A stretch of DNA of 12,058 bases from Streptosporangiaceae bacterium (GTDB taxonomy: Bacteria > Actinomycetota > Actinomycetes > Streptosporangiales > Streptosporangiaceae): contig JAICWX010000260.1 in assembly GCA_025934635.1 (NCBI GenBank), forward strand, positions 1 to 12,058. Direction: 5' to 3'. The notes beneath the pieces are model-generated. The model worked only from the letters and a program-made list of their open reading frames with translations. It was not told the DNA's origin and made no database searches. Position 1 is the stretch's first letter. Each line of letters begins with the position of its first letter. Shown here piece by piece: positions 1 to 5,704 of the stretch. Position numbers and translations under genes: made by a program.

Positions 1-1
1 C

Positions 2-391
2 GCCGGCCGGCCCGGGCCGGACTGGCCCGTCGCGGCGGGCGTCTACGGCGTGCTGTTCATCGCCGGCGTGGTGGAGGGCCTGATCGGCAGCTTCCAGTAC
101 AGCCGGCTGCCCAAGCCGGTGCCGGTGGCCGCGCTGGCGTGCTGCGCCATCATCTTGCTCACCTGCCTGCTGGCGGCCTGGGCGATGCGCTCGGTCAGCG
201 GGGCGCTGCTGCCCGGGATCGGCTGGATCATCGCCGCGTTCGTGCTGTCCATGCCGGTCGCCAGCGGCACCGTGATCATCACGGCGACCCCGCCGGGTAA
301 GTACTTCCTGTACGGCGGCACGCTCAGCGTGGTCGCGGCCGTGATCGCCTCGTTCGCCGGGATGGCCTTCGGCCCCCGCCGGGGGACCTAA
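2..391 (+). CDS. Small multi-span membrane protein, DUF6113-like (5' end cut by window)
   Basis: The reading frame is open from the first complete codon at base 2 and ends with TAA at 389-391, so the 5' end lies outside the window. A GTG at 50 could be read as a start, but the upstream codons encode protein-like sequence (DWPVAAGVYG) that runs straight into the first membrane segment. About 130 residues are visible. They form three or four hydrophobic segments: GVLFIAGVVEGLIGSF, VAALACCAIILLTCLLAAWAM, LPGIGWIIAAFVLSMPVA, and a last one ending near the C-terminus with GGTLSVVAAVIASFAGM. This layout and the terminal GGTLS motif recall the actinobacterial DUF6113 proteins, which from memory often lie beside mshB of mycothiol synthesis; that gene would be outside the window. 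No enzymatic residues are evident and the function is unknown. The stop codon overlaps the convergent rocD stop. Confidence 0.7.
   Translation, partial: AGRPGPDWPVAAGVYGVLFIAGVVEGLIGSFQYSRLPKPVPVAALACCAIILLTCLLAAWAMRSVSGALLPGIGWIIAAFVLSMPVASGTVIITATPPGKYFLYGGTLSVVAAVIASFAGMAFGPRRGT
373..385. terminator. Short GC hairpin at the convergent gene ends
   Basis: Five C, the loop GCC and five G (373-377 and 381-385) form a compact hairpin just before the overlapping stop codons of the DUF6113-like gene and rocD. There is no T-run on either side. It could help end transcription from both directions, but this rests on position and symmetry only. Confidence 0.25.
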
Positions 392-1596
392 CCCCGGATC
401 GCGGCCTCGATCTGGTCCAGGCCCCAGTCGAGGTCCTCCTCGCTGATGATCAGCGGCGGCGCCAGCCGGATGACGTTCCCGTGGGTCTCCTTGGCCAGCA
501 CGCCGCGGGCGGCGAGCCGCTCGCACACCTCGCGCCCCGGGAGCGAGGTGAACTCGACCCCGGCCCACAGCCCCCGCCCGCGCACGCCGCTGACCGCCGA
601 AGCGGGCAGCGCGCCCAGCCGCGCGTGCATCCGCTCGCCCAGCACGCGCGCCCGGGCCTGGTACTCCCCGGTGCGCAGCATCGCCACGACCTCCCGCCCC
701 ACCGCGCACGCGAGCGGGTTGCCGCCGAACGTCGAGCCGTGCTGCCCCGGCTGCAGCACCCCGAGCACCGGCCAGGTCGACACCATGGCCGAGACCGGCA
801 CGATGCCGCCGCCGAGGGCCTTGCCGAGCAGGTACGCGTCGGGCACCACGTCCTCGGCGGCGCAGGCGAACGTGTAGCCGGTCCGGCCGAGGCCGGACTG
901 GATCTCGTCGGCGATCATCAAGACGCCGTTCGCGGTGCACAGCTCGCGGATCCCGGCCAGGAAGCCGGGCGGCGGCACGACCACCCCGGCCTCGCCCTGG
1001 ATCGGCTCGACCAGCACCGCGACGACCCGGTCGCCGAGTTCGGCGACCGCGGCGGCCGTCGCGGCCAGGTCGCCGTACGGCACGGTGCGGAACCCGGGAG
1101 TGTAGGGGCCGAAGTCGGCCCGGGCGTCCTCGTCGGTGGAGAAGCTGACGATGGTGGTGGTGCGGCCGTGGAAGTTGCCATCGAAGGTGATGATCACTGC
1201 CTCGTCCCGCGGCACGCCCTTGACGGTGTAGCCCCACTTGCGGGCGACCTTGATCGCGGTCTCGACCGCCTCCGCGCCGGTGTTCATCGGCAGCACCACG
1301 TCCATGCCCGCCAGCTCGGCCAGCTCCTCGCAGAACGGCCCGAACTGGTCATGCTGGAACGCCCGGCTGACCAGCGTGAGCCGGTCAAGCTGCTGGTGCG
1401 CCGCGGCGACCAGCCGCGGGTGCGCGTGGCCGAAGTTCAGCGCCGAGTAGGCGGCGAGCATGTCCAGGTAGCGGCGGCCCTCCACGTCGGTGACCCAGGC
1501 GCCCGCGGCCTCGGCCGCGACGACCGGCAGCGGGTGGTAGTTGTGCGCGCCGTACTCGTCGCCCAGCTTGAGCAGGCTGGTCGTGGTCTCGGTCAT
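388..1596 (-). CDS. rocD: Ornithine aminotransferase (ornithine--oxo-acid transaminase)
   Basis: This is a class III PLP aminotransferase of 402 residues, the usual length for the family. It transfers the delta-amino group of ornithine to 2-oxoglutarate and gives glutamate-5-semialdehyde and glutamate in the cytoplasm. Visible landmarks are the PLP phosphate-binding NTGAEA (105-110), NFHGR (141-145), the cofactor Asp in MIADEIQSG (D230), and the Schiff-base lysine in LLGKALGGG (K259). GSTFGGNPLA (287-296) is the usual class III motif. Y50 in LAAYSALNFGHAHP matches the Tyr that binds ornithine in known OATs, which favours OAT over acetylornithine or GABA transaminases. The ATG at 1594-1596 is preceded by GGGAGGA, which touches the stop of the upstream hydrolase gene (10-bp gap), so the two are co-transcribed and probably translationally linked. 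The stop overlaps the convergent upstream gene by 4 bp. Confidence 0.95.
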   Translation of the reverse strand: MTETTTSLLKLGDEYGAHNYHPLPVVAAEAAGAWVTDVEGRRYLDMLAAYSALNFGHAHPRLVAAAHQQLDRLTLVSRAFQHDQFGPFCEELAELAGMDVVLPMNTGAEAVETAIKVARKWGYTVKGVPRDEAVIITFDGNFHGRTTTIVSFSTDEDARADFGPYTPGFRTVPYGDLAATAAAVAELGDRVVAVLVEPIQGEAGVVVPPPGFLAGIRELCTANGVLMIADEIQSGLGRTGYTFACAAEDVVPDAYLLGKALGGGIVPVSAMVSTWPVLGVLQPGQHGSTFGGNPLACAVGREVVAMLRTGEYQARARVLGERMHARLGALPASAVSGVRGRGLWAGVEFTSLPGREVCERLAARGVLAKETHGNVIRLAPPLIISEEDLDWGLDQIEAAIRG

Positions 1597-1606
1597 GGGT
1601 TCCTCC

Positions 1607-2425
1607 CTAGGAGCGCAGTTCCAGCGTGCAGCACTTGGCGCCGCCGCCGCCCTTGAGCAGCTCGGACATGTCCACGCCGACCGGAACGAAGCCGCGCTGG
1701 AACAGCTGGCCGGCCAGCGTGACCGCCTGCACCGGCAGCACGACGTGGCGGCCGTCGCTGACCGCGTTCAGGCCGAGCACCTCGGCGTCCTCGTCCTTGG
1801 CCTCGATCAGCTCGGTGAACCGGGCGGCCAGGGCCGCCCGGCCGGCGTCGTCGAACGCGGCCGGGTAGTACATGGCGGTGTCCTCGTCGAGCACGCACAG
1901 CGCCGTGTCCAGGTGGTAGAAACGCGGATCGACCAGCCGCAGGCTCAGCACGGGCAGCCCGAACAGGCCGGCCAGCTCGGCGGCGACCGCCTGGTCGCTG
2001 CGGAAGCCGTAGCCCGCCAGCAGGACGTCGCCGGCGAACAGGATGTCGCCCTCGCCCTCGTGGACGTGCTCGGGTACCCGGATATCCGGGTAGCCGCGGC
2101 CGGCGAACCAGTCCAGGTACGCGCGGGCTTCCCCGGCCCGCTGCGGGTAGCGGAACCGGGCGCCGAGCACCTTGCCGCCGACCACGGTGCCGCCGTTGGC
2201 GGCGAAGGTCATGTCGGGCAGCCCGGCCGCCGGCTCGATCGTCTGCACGTCGTGGCCGAGCCCGAGGTAGACCTGGCGGAGCCGGGCCCACTGCCGCATG
2301 GCGCGGGCCGTGTCGGTCGGCTCGTCCGGCGCCATCCACGGGTTGATGGCGTAGGTGACGGTGAAGTGCTCAGGCGGGCACATCAGGTACCTGCGCGGAC
2401 GGGCCTGGCGCTCCTTCGTGATCAT
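1607..2425 (-). CDS. Arginine dihydrolase / dimethylarginine hydrolase family protein
   Basis: This is a 272-residue guanidino-modifying enzyme (pentein fold). Seen in the sequence: an N-terminal RRYLMCPPEHF and INPWM block (11-31), PDMTFAANGG (70-79), the GEGD loop (124-127), GYGFRSD (138-144), the catalytic His in RFYHLDTALCVL (H171), and a C-terminal GGGGAKCCTLEL with the nucleophile Cys (C265, or adjacent C266). Annotation pipelines usually call such proteins N,N-dimethylarginine dimethylaminohydrolase (product citrulline). From memory, the INPWM block, FxAN instead of FxED/FxRD, and the AKC(L)TL end are more like cyanobacterial ArgZ/AgrE, which converts arginine to ornithine, CO2 and ammonia. 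The rocD gene directly downstream would then consume the ornithine. The ATG at 2423-2425 has no clear ribosome site. A TAACCT hexamer six bases upstream suggests a leaderless message. Family membership is firm; the exact reaction is inferred. Confidence 0.88.
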   Translation of the reverse strand: MITKERQARPRRYLMCPPEHFTVTYAINPWMAPDEPTDTARAMRQWARLRQVYLGLGHDVQTIEPAAGLPDMTFAANGGTVVGGKVLGARFRYPQRAGEARAYLDWFAGRGYPDIRVPEHVHEGEGDILFAGDVLLAGYGFRSDQAVAAELAGLFGLPVLSLRLVDPRFYHLDTALCVLDEDTAMYYPAAFDDAGRAALAARFTELIEAKDEDAEVLGLNAVSDGRHVVLPVQAVTLAGQLFQRGFVPVGVDMSELLKGGGGAKCCTLELRS

Positions 2426-2431
2426 GAGGCC

Positions 2432-2437
2432 AGGTTA
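2432..2437 (-). promoter_or_regulatory. Candidate -10 box for a leaderless hydrolase-rocD transcript
   Basis: On the minus strand TAACCT fits the actinobacterial -10 pattern TAnnnT. It ends six bases before the ATG, which would put the transcript start on or next to the start codon. A weak -35 candidate (TGTTTT) lies 17 bp further upstream. No Shine-Dalgarno sequence is present, which agrees with a leaderless start. Confidence 0.4.
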
Positions 2438-2480
2438 GGGGTTAGGCGCACGGGAAAACATGCGCCGGCCATGCGTGTCA

Positions 2481-2530
2481 GCGGCGATTCGTTGCGTAAA
2501 TGCGCTCTAAAACGACGATTCGTTGTTTTA
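2481..2530. promoter_or_regulatory. Two near-palindromic sites centred 31 bp apart upstream of the hydrolase-rocD operon
   Basis: The 10-mer CGATTCGTTG occurs at 2485-2494 and again at 2516-2525. Each lies in a near-palindrome centred on the T of CGATTCG (2488 and 2519). The second is the better one: 2508-2530 is an 11+1+11 dyad with one imperfect pair and A/T ends. The centres are 63 and 94 bp upstream of the hydrolase ATG, a position suited to regulator binding. The second dyad also starts only three bases past the methyltransferase stop, so it could act as a terminator hairpin instead or as well. Confidence 0.4.
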
Positions 2531-2533
2531 CTG

Positions 2534-3577
2534 CTACGGCTTCCTGGCAACCCCGCAGTAGGCCGCCGTCCCGGCGTCGTCCCGCCCGCCCGGGAGGCCG
2601 GCTCCGCGCCCGTCCGGCCGCCACCGCGGGCACGGCACCACGCCCGGTTCGGTCAGGTCGAGCCCGGCGAAGAAGCTGGTCAGCTCGTCCGGTTTGCGCA
2701 GCCGGTAGGGCGCGGGCGCGCTGGCGCCGTACCGCGGCCGGGCGCTCGCGTCGTACCGCCGCTGGGCGCTGCCGACGGAGTCGCCGTCGGCCACGCCGTC
2801 GGCGATGACCAGGTAGCTGCCCGCGGGCAGCTCGTTCATCAGCTGGCTGGTGATCGAGCGGGCCGCGCCGAAGTCGTCGATGTGGCCGAGGATGCCCAGC
2901 ATGATCAGCGCGACCGGCCGGGACAGGTCGAGGGTGGTGGACGCGGCGGCCAGCACCGCGGCCACGTCCCGCAGGTCGGCGTCGGCGTAGTAGACGGCGC
3001 CCTCCCGCGTGCTGGCCAGCATCGGGTTGCTGAGCAGCGTCTTGGCGTGCAGGATGACCGCCGGGTCGTGGTCGGCGTAGACGATCCGGGTGTCCGGCGC
3101 GATGCCCTGCGCGATCTCGTGGGTGTTGCCGCCGGCGGGCAGTCCGGAACCGACGTCGAGGAACTGCCGGATCCGGGCCGGGCCGGCCAGGAACCGCACC
3201 GCGCGGACCAGGAAGGCGCGCTCGGCCTGCGCCGCCTCGGCCAGGTGCGGGAACTCACGGCCGATTTCCTCGCCGGCCGCCTTGTCGGCGGCGTAGAAGT
3301 CCCGGCCGCCGAGCCAGTAGTTCCGGACCCGGGCCGGATGCGGCAGGCTGACGTCAAGGCCGGCCGGCGGCGGCCCCCAGGGCTGGGCCTGCTCGTCCCC
3401 GGAATCGCTGGCCTCGTGCTCGGGTCGGTGGCTGGCACCGTGATCGGCACTGTTATCGGCACCGTGATCGGCACCGTGATCGGCGCTGTGGCCGGCCGGG
3501 ACGGCGCCGTGGTGCCGGTCGGCGACGGCCGCCGGAGTCTTGCCTGCTTCGGAACTGCGCCTGCGGAACATCCCCAC
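2534..3577 (-). CDS. SAM-dependent methyltransferase, DUF574 (Methyltransf_19) family
   Basis: The protein has 347 residues. Its core matches the actinomycete DUF574 family: PHPARVRNYWLGGRDFYAADK (79-99) is the signature block, FLDVGSGLP (139-147) is SAM motif I, and YADHDP (167-172) is the acidic strand that binds the SAM ribose. The C-terminus ends with the usual YCGVARKP. Family members are usually about 270 residues and their substrates are mostly unknown. Here some 68 extra residues precede the core, with a His/Asp-rich run of ADHG repeats (32-50) encoded by a 12-bp tandem repeat. The start is GTG at 3577 (GGTGGGG upstream); ATG at 3571 is nearly as good and would remove two residues. 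The gene is divergent from the topoisomerase gene and 108 bp upstream of the hydrolase-rocD operon, whose own promoter suggests separate transcription. No partner gene points to a substrate. Confidence 0.85.
   Translation of the reverse strand: MGMFRRRSSEAGKTPAAVADRHHGAVPAGHSADHGADHGADNSADHGASHRPEHEASDSGDEQAQPWGPPPAGLDVSLPHPARVRNYWLGGRDFYAADKAAGEEIGREFPHLAEAAQAERAFLVRAVRFLAGPARIRQFLDVGSGLPAGGNTHEIAQGIAPDTRIVYADHDPAVILHAKTLLSNPMLASTREGAVYYADADLRDVAAVLAAASTTLDLSRPVALIMLGILGHIDDFGAARSITSQLMNELPAGSYLVIADGVADGDSVGSAQRRYDASARPRYGASAPAPYRLRKPDELTSFFAGLDLTEPGVVPCPRWRPDGRGAGLPGGRDDAGTAAYCGVARKP
3434..3481. repeat. 12-bp tandem repeat, four units, in the methyltransferase gene
   Basis: Units GGCACCGTGATC at 3434, 3458 and 3470 are identical; the one at 3446 (GGCACTGTTATC) differs at two bases, and a degenerate fifth follows at 3482. 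Read on the minus strand they encode the ADHG-type repeats. The period is a multiple of three, so gain or loss of a unit would keep the frame. Confidence 0.85.
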
Positions 3578-3678
3578 AATCTTGCCCCACCGGCGTCAGT
3601 GCATGGTGCCGTTTCCGCCGAGCCCCGCGGCCCAGATCGCGTCCCCGGCGTTTGCCGGGAACGCTGGCGGGAAGTGCG

Positions 3679-4743
3679 ATGCGCCTGAACTGGGAGGTCA
3701 GACTGGCAGGCAAGCGAGCGCGGGTCGTGCGGCTCCGGCGCAGCGACGTGACCGGGCCCGGCATCCGGCGGATGCGGTCCGGCCGCGGTTTCCGCTACCT
3801 GGACGCGGACGGGCAGCCGGTGTCGCCGGCCGAACGGGACCGGATCGCCCAGCTGGTGATCCCGCCCGCCTGGAAGGAGGTGTGGATCTGCCCGTGGCCG
3901 AACGGGCACATCCAGGCCGTCGGCTTCGACGCCGCCGGGCGCCGGCAGTACCAGTACCACCCGCGCTGGCGGGAGAAGCGGGACAAGGAAAAGCACGATC
4001 ACGTCCTCGATTTCGCCGCCGCGCTGCCCGACGCCCGCGCGATCGTCACCGCCCAGCTGGGCGGTCGCGGCCTGACCAGGGAACGGGTCCTCGCGGCCAC
4101 CTTCCGCCTGCTTGACCTGGGTTTCTTCCGGGTCGGCGGGGAGCGGTACGCGGAGGACAACGGCACCTACGGGCTGTCCACCCTGCTCCGGGAGCACGTC
4201 CGCTTCAGCGGCGGCGAGATCGTCTTCGACTACCCGGCCAAGGGCGGTTACGAGCGGGTCCAGGCGGTGGCCGACCCGGAGCTCCGCCGGATCGTCCGGC
4301 AGCTCAGGTCCCGCCCGGCCGCGGGCGACGCGCTGTTCGCCTACTACCAGGACCGGCAGTGGCACCCGGTGCACGGCTCGGACATCAACGACTACCTCAA
4401 GTACCTGACCGGCCTCGATGTCAGCGCCAAGGACTTCCGGACCTGGAATGCCACCGTGCTGGCCGCGGTGGGGCTGGCCGTCTCCCCGGTCTCGCGCGCC
4501 TCGGCCAGCAGCCGCCGCCGGGCCGTGGCCCGCGTGGTCAAGGAGGTCTCCGCCTACCTGGGCAACACCCCGGCTGTATGCCGGGCCTCCTACATCGACC
4601 CGCGCGTCATCGAGCGGTACGAACGCGGCGACACCATCGCCGACGCCCTGGACCTCCTCGGCGAGACCGACTCCGGCCTCGCCACCCAGGGCCCGGTCGA
4701 GGAAGCCGTCCTCCACCTCCTCCGCCCCCCGGCCCCGGCCTGA
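3679..4743 (+). CDS. DNA topoisomerase type IB (bacterial, poxvirus-like)
   Basis: The enzyme relaxes supercoiled DNA through a 3'-phosphotyrosyl nick, without ATP or metal. From ATG 3679 it has 354 residues. The N-terminal domain runs to about residue 110 (GFRYLDADGQPV, IPPAWKEVWICPWPNGHIQAVG). The catalytic domain follows, with R151 in FFRVGGERYAEDN, TYGLSTLL (163-170), K188 in YPAKGGYER, R254 in KDFRTWNATVLAA, N296 in YLGNTPAVC, and the nucleophile Y305 in CRASYIDPRV. This is the Arg-Lys-Arg-Asn-Tyr pentad known from the Deinococcus enzyme, where Asn stands in place of the poxvirus His, so the enzyme looks intact. A TTG at 3652 is in frame, but it lies in the loop of a small hairpin (3644-3659), and the ATG has GGCGGGAAG just upstream; I therefore chose the ATG. 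It is an accessory topoisomerase with no functional partner next to it. Confidence 0.93.
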   Translation: MRLNWEVRLAGKRARVVRLRRSDVTGPGIRRMRSGRGFRYLDADGQPVSPAERDRIAQLVIPPAWKEVWICPWPNGHIQAVGFDAAGRRQYQYHPRWREKRDKEKHDHVLDFAAALPDARAIVTAQLGGRGLTRERVLAATFRLLDLGFFRVGGERYAEDNGTYGLSTLLREHVRFSGGEIVFDYPAKGGYERVQAVADPELRRIVRQLRSRPAAGDALFAYYQDRQWHPVHGSDINDYLKYLTGLDVSAKDFRTWNATVLAAVGLAVSPVSRASASSRRRAVARVVKEVSAYLGNTPAVCRASYIDPRVIERYERGDTIADALDLLGETDSGLATQGPVEEAVLHLLRPPAPA

Positions 4744-4751
4744 ACCACCAG

Positions 4752-4831
4752 CTCCGGCCGAGCCCGCCAGCCTCCGGCCGAGCCCGCCAGCCTCCGGCCG
4801 AGCCCGCCAGCCTCCGGCCGAGCCCGCCAGC
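4752..4831. repeat. Perfect 20-bp tandem repeat, four copies
   Basis: The unit CTCCGGCCGAGCCCGCCAGC is repeated four times without a single change, starting nine bases after the topoisomerase stop codon. Perfect identity implies recent expansion by slippage or recombination. It is outside any supported gene, and the period is not a multiple of three. Confidence 0.95.
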
Positions 4832-4940
4832 CTCGCAATTCACCGGCGGATCGTGCCTCTTCCCAGCGGATCTCGCCTTGCGGTAACTGATGTGAAAGAA
4901 GCGAAAAACGTGTGCCGCATCGCCCTCGTCGACGTCAATT

Positions 4941-5000
4941 TTCCATGATCACGAAGACTTTTACTACATATAGCGTATAAAAGTCTTCATGATCATGGAA
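4941..5000 (-). repeat. AT-rich 60-bp inverted repeat (23-bp arms)
   Basis: The arms 4941-4963 and 4978-5000 are reverse complements except for one base (C at 4952 against A at 4989), around a 14-bp centre. Read as minus-strand RNA the odd pair is a G-U wobble, so the stem is continuous; on the plus strand it is a C-A mismatch. The element is in the 3' direction of the XRE gene and could be its terminator or a processed hairpin, though no T-run follows. A palindromic mobile-element remnant is the alternative. Each arm contains TGATCA or a close relative. Confidence 0.85.
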
Positions 5001-5058
5001 GAATAAAACCTCTGTTCGCATTCGCGGCTCAGAATTGGGGTCGTTGATACCAATGTGG

Positions 5059-5637
5059 CTAATAGGGTGATTGCTCCGCATGTCCTGGCCCGGGCGACCC
5101 GGGCGCCCCGGGCGACCGGATGACCAGCACTGACTCCACGCGGTCGGGCCCGAGCGCGGCGTACCCGTGAGGGCCGTCGCTGGCCCACTGCGCCGCCTGG
5201 CCGGGACTGATCTCGGTCTCCTCGCCGAGGCGGCCAACCCGGGCCCGTCCGCTGGTCACCAGCAGATGCTCGGTGACGCCGGGCCCGTGCGCGGGCGAGC
5301 GGTGAACGTGACCGGGCTCGAGCCGCAGCCGGTAGACCTCCACGGTCTGCCCCCCGCCGGGACCGCCGTCGCGGCTCACGTCGAGCAGCCGGGCCTCGAT
5401 GCCGGGGGAGGTGACCCGCACGCCCGGCCGGTCCGCGATCAGGGTGGCCAGCGGCACGCCGAGCGCGCCCGCGACGGCGTACAGCGTGCCCAGCGTGGGG
5501 TTGCGGGCCCCGTTCTCGATCTCTGACAGCGACCCCTTGCCGACGTGCGCCGCTTCCGCCAGCGCGCCGAGGGACAGGCCGCGTTCCTGCCGCGCCGCCC
5601 GCAGCCGCTCGCCTACCAGCCGGGCCAGATCGTCCAC
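5059..5637 (-). CDS. XRE-family transcriptional regulator with C-terminal cupin domain
   Basis: The protein has 192 residues. An N-terminal Cro/C1-type helix-turn-helix covers about 5-63; the recognition-helix region is HVGKGSLSEIENGARNP (31-47). A small cupin domain follows (about 97-173) with GHVHRSPAH, EHLLVTSGRARVG and ISPGQAAQWASDGPHGY, which would form the ligand-binding barrel. The tail is Gly/Pro-rich. The gene is divergent from benE across 60 bp. A comparable pairing occurs in Escherichia coli (ydcN/sutR beside ydcO), which supports local control of the transporter. The GTG start at 5635-5637 has no ribosome site, and TAGAAT lies eight bases upstream, pointing to a leaderless message. 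The regulator probably binds the palindromes between the two genes and so controls itself as well. The ligand is unknown; an aromatic acid or sulfur compound would be a guess. Confidence 0.9.
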   Translation of the reverse strand: MDDLARLVGERLRAARQERGLSLGALAEAAHVGKGSLSEIENGARNPTLGTLYAVAGALGVPLATLIADRPGVRVTSPGIEARLLDVSRDGGPGGGQTVEVYRLRLEPGHVHRSPAHGPGVTEHLLVTSGRARVGRLGEETEISPGQAAQWASDGPHGYAALGPDRVESVLVIRSPGAPGSPGPGHAEQSPY

Positions 5638-5645
5638 GACGAGCT

Positions 5646-5651
5646 ATTCTA
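5646..5651 (-). promoter_or_regulatory. -10 box of the XRE regulator promoter
   Basis: TAGAAT on the minus strand is separated by 17 bp from a -35-like TTCTGT (5669-5674) that lies in one arm of the central palindrome. The expected transcript start falls at or within two bases of the GTG at 5637, so the message would be leaderless. Confidence 0.5.
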
Positions 5652-5659
5652 AGTAAAGA

Positions 5660-5675
5660 GTTCTGTAAACAGAAC
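5660..5675. promoter_or_regulatory. Primary operator, perfect 16-bp palindrome
   Basis: GTTCTGTAAACAGAAC has perfect 7-bp arms around AA. Each arm contains TTCTGT, which stands where a -35 hexamer is expected for one of the two divergent promoters: 17 bp from the regulator -10 and 18 bp from the benE -10. A protein bound here would block both. The regulator from the adjacent XRE gene is the obvious candidate. Confidence 0.7.
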
Positions 5676-5684
5676 CCAAGGCGT

Positions 5685-5690
5685 TAGGGT
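5685..5690 (+). promoter_or_regulatory. -10 box of the benE promoter
   Basis: TAGGGT fits TAnnnT and ends seven bases before the benE ATG, so the transcript would start at or very near the start codon. The -35-like TTCTGT (5661-5666) is 18 bp upstream. AGGG within the hexamer could also act as a weak ribosome site if transcription starts further upstream. Confidence 0.4.
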
Positions 5691-5704
5691 TCTGTTTATG
5701 GAAC
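5689..5704. promoter_or_regulatory. Second, imperfect operator over the benE start codon
   Basis: GTTCTGTTTATGGAAC repeats the left arm of the primary operator exactly and matches five of seven bases of the right arm. It begins 29 bp after the first site and contains the benE ATG. Binding here would block transcript start directly. Confidence 0.5.

Larger units (their letters stand above)
4744..5058. other. Gene-free 315-bp gap between convergent topoisomerase and XRE genes
   Basis: No credible protein gene was found. The left part holds a perfect 20-bp tandem repeat (4752-4831). From about 4870 the composition turns much more AT-rich than the rest of the window, and a 60-bp inverted repeat sits at 4941-5000. 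The remainder (5001-5058) shows no motif that I recognise. The abrupt base change suggests inserted or remnant DNA. Confidence 0.6.

Noticed and set aside
481..1656. Long open frame antisense to rocD, and similar long frames opposite the hydrolase, methyltransferase and DivIVA-domain genes
   Set aside because: Their translations are rich in Arg, Gly, Pro and His with no family motifs. They are the usual by-product of high GC opposite real genes.
2485..2525. The 31-bp spacing shared by the arginine-operon palindromes and the double-hairpin elements
   Set aside because: The sequences are unrelated; three helical turns is a common spacing, so a common origin cannot be supported.
3652..3678. TTG at 3652 as topoisomerase start
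   Set aside because: It lies in a hairpin loop and adds residues with no family likeness; the ATG at 3679 has a ribosome site.
4438..4464. Asn residues in place of His in the topoisomerase active region as a sign of inactivation
   Set aside because: Bacterial type IB enzymes normally have Asn at the poxvirus His position (N296 here), and FRTW-x-x-T varies in the family; the other catalytic residues are all present.
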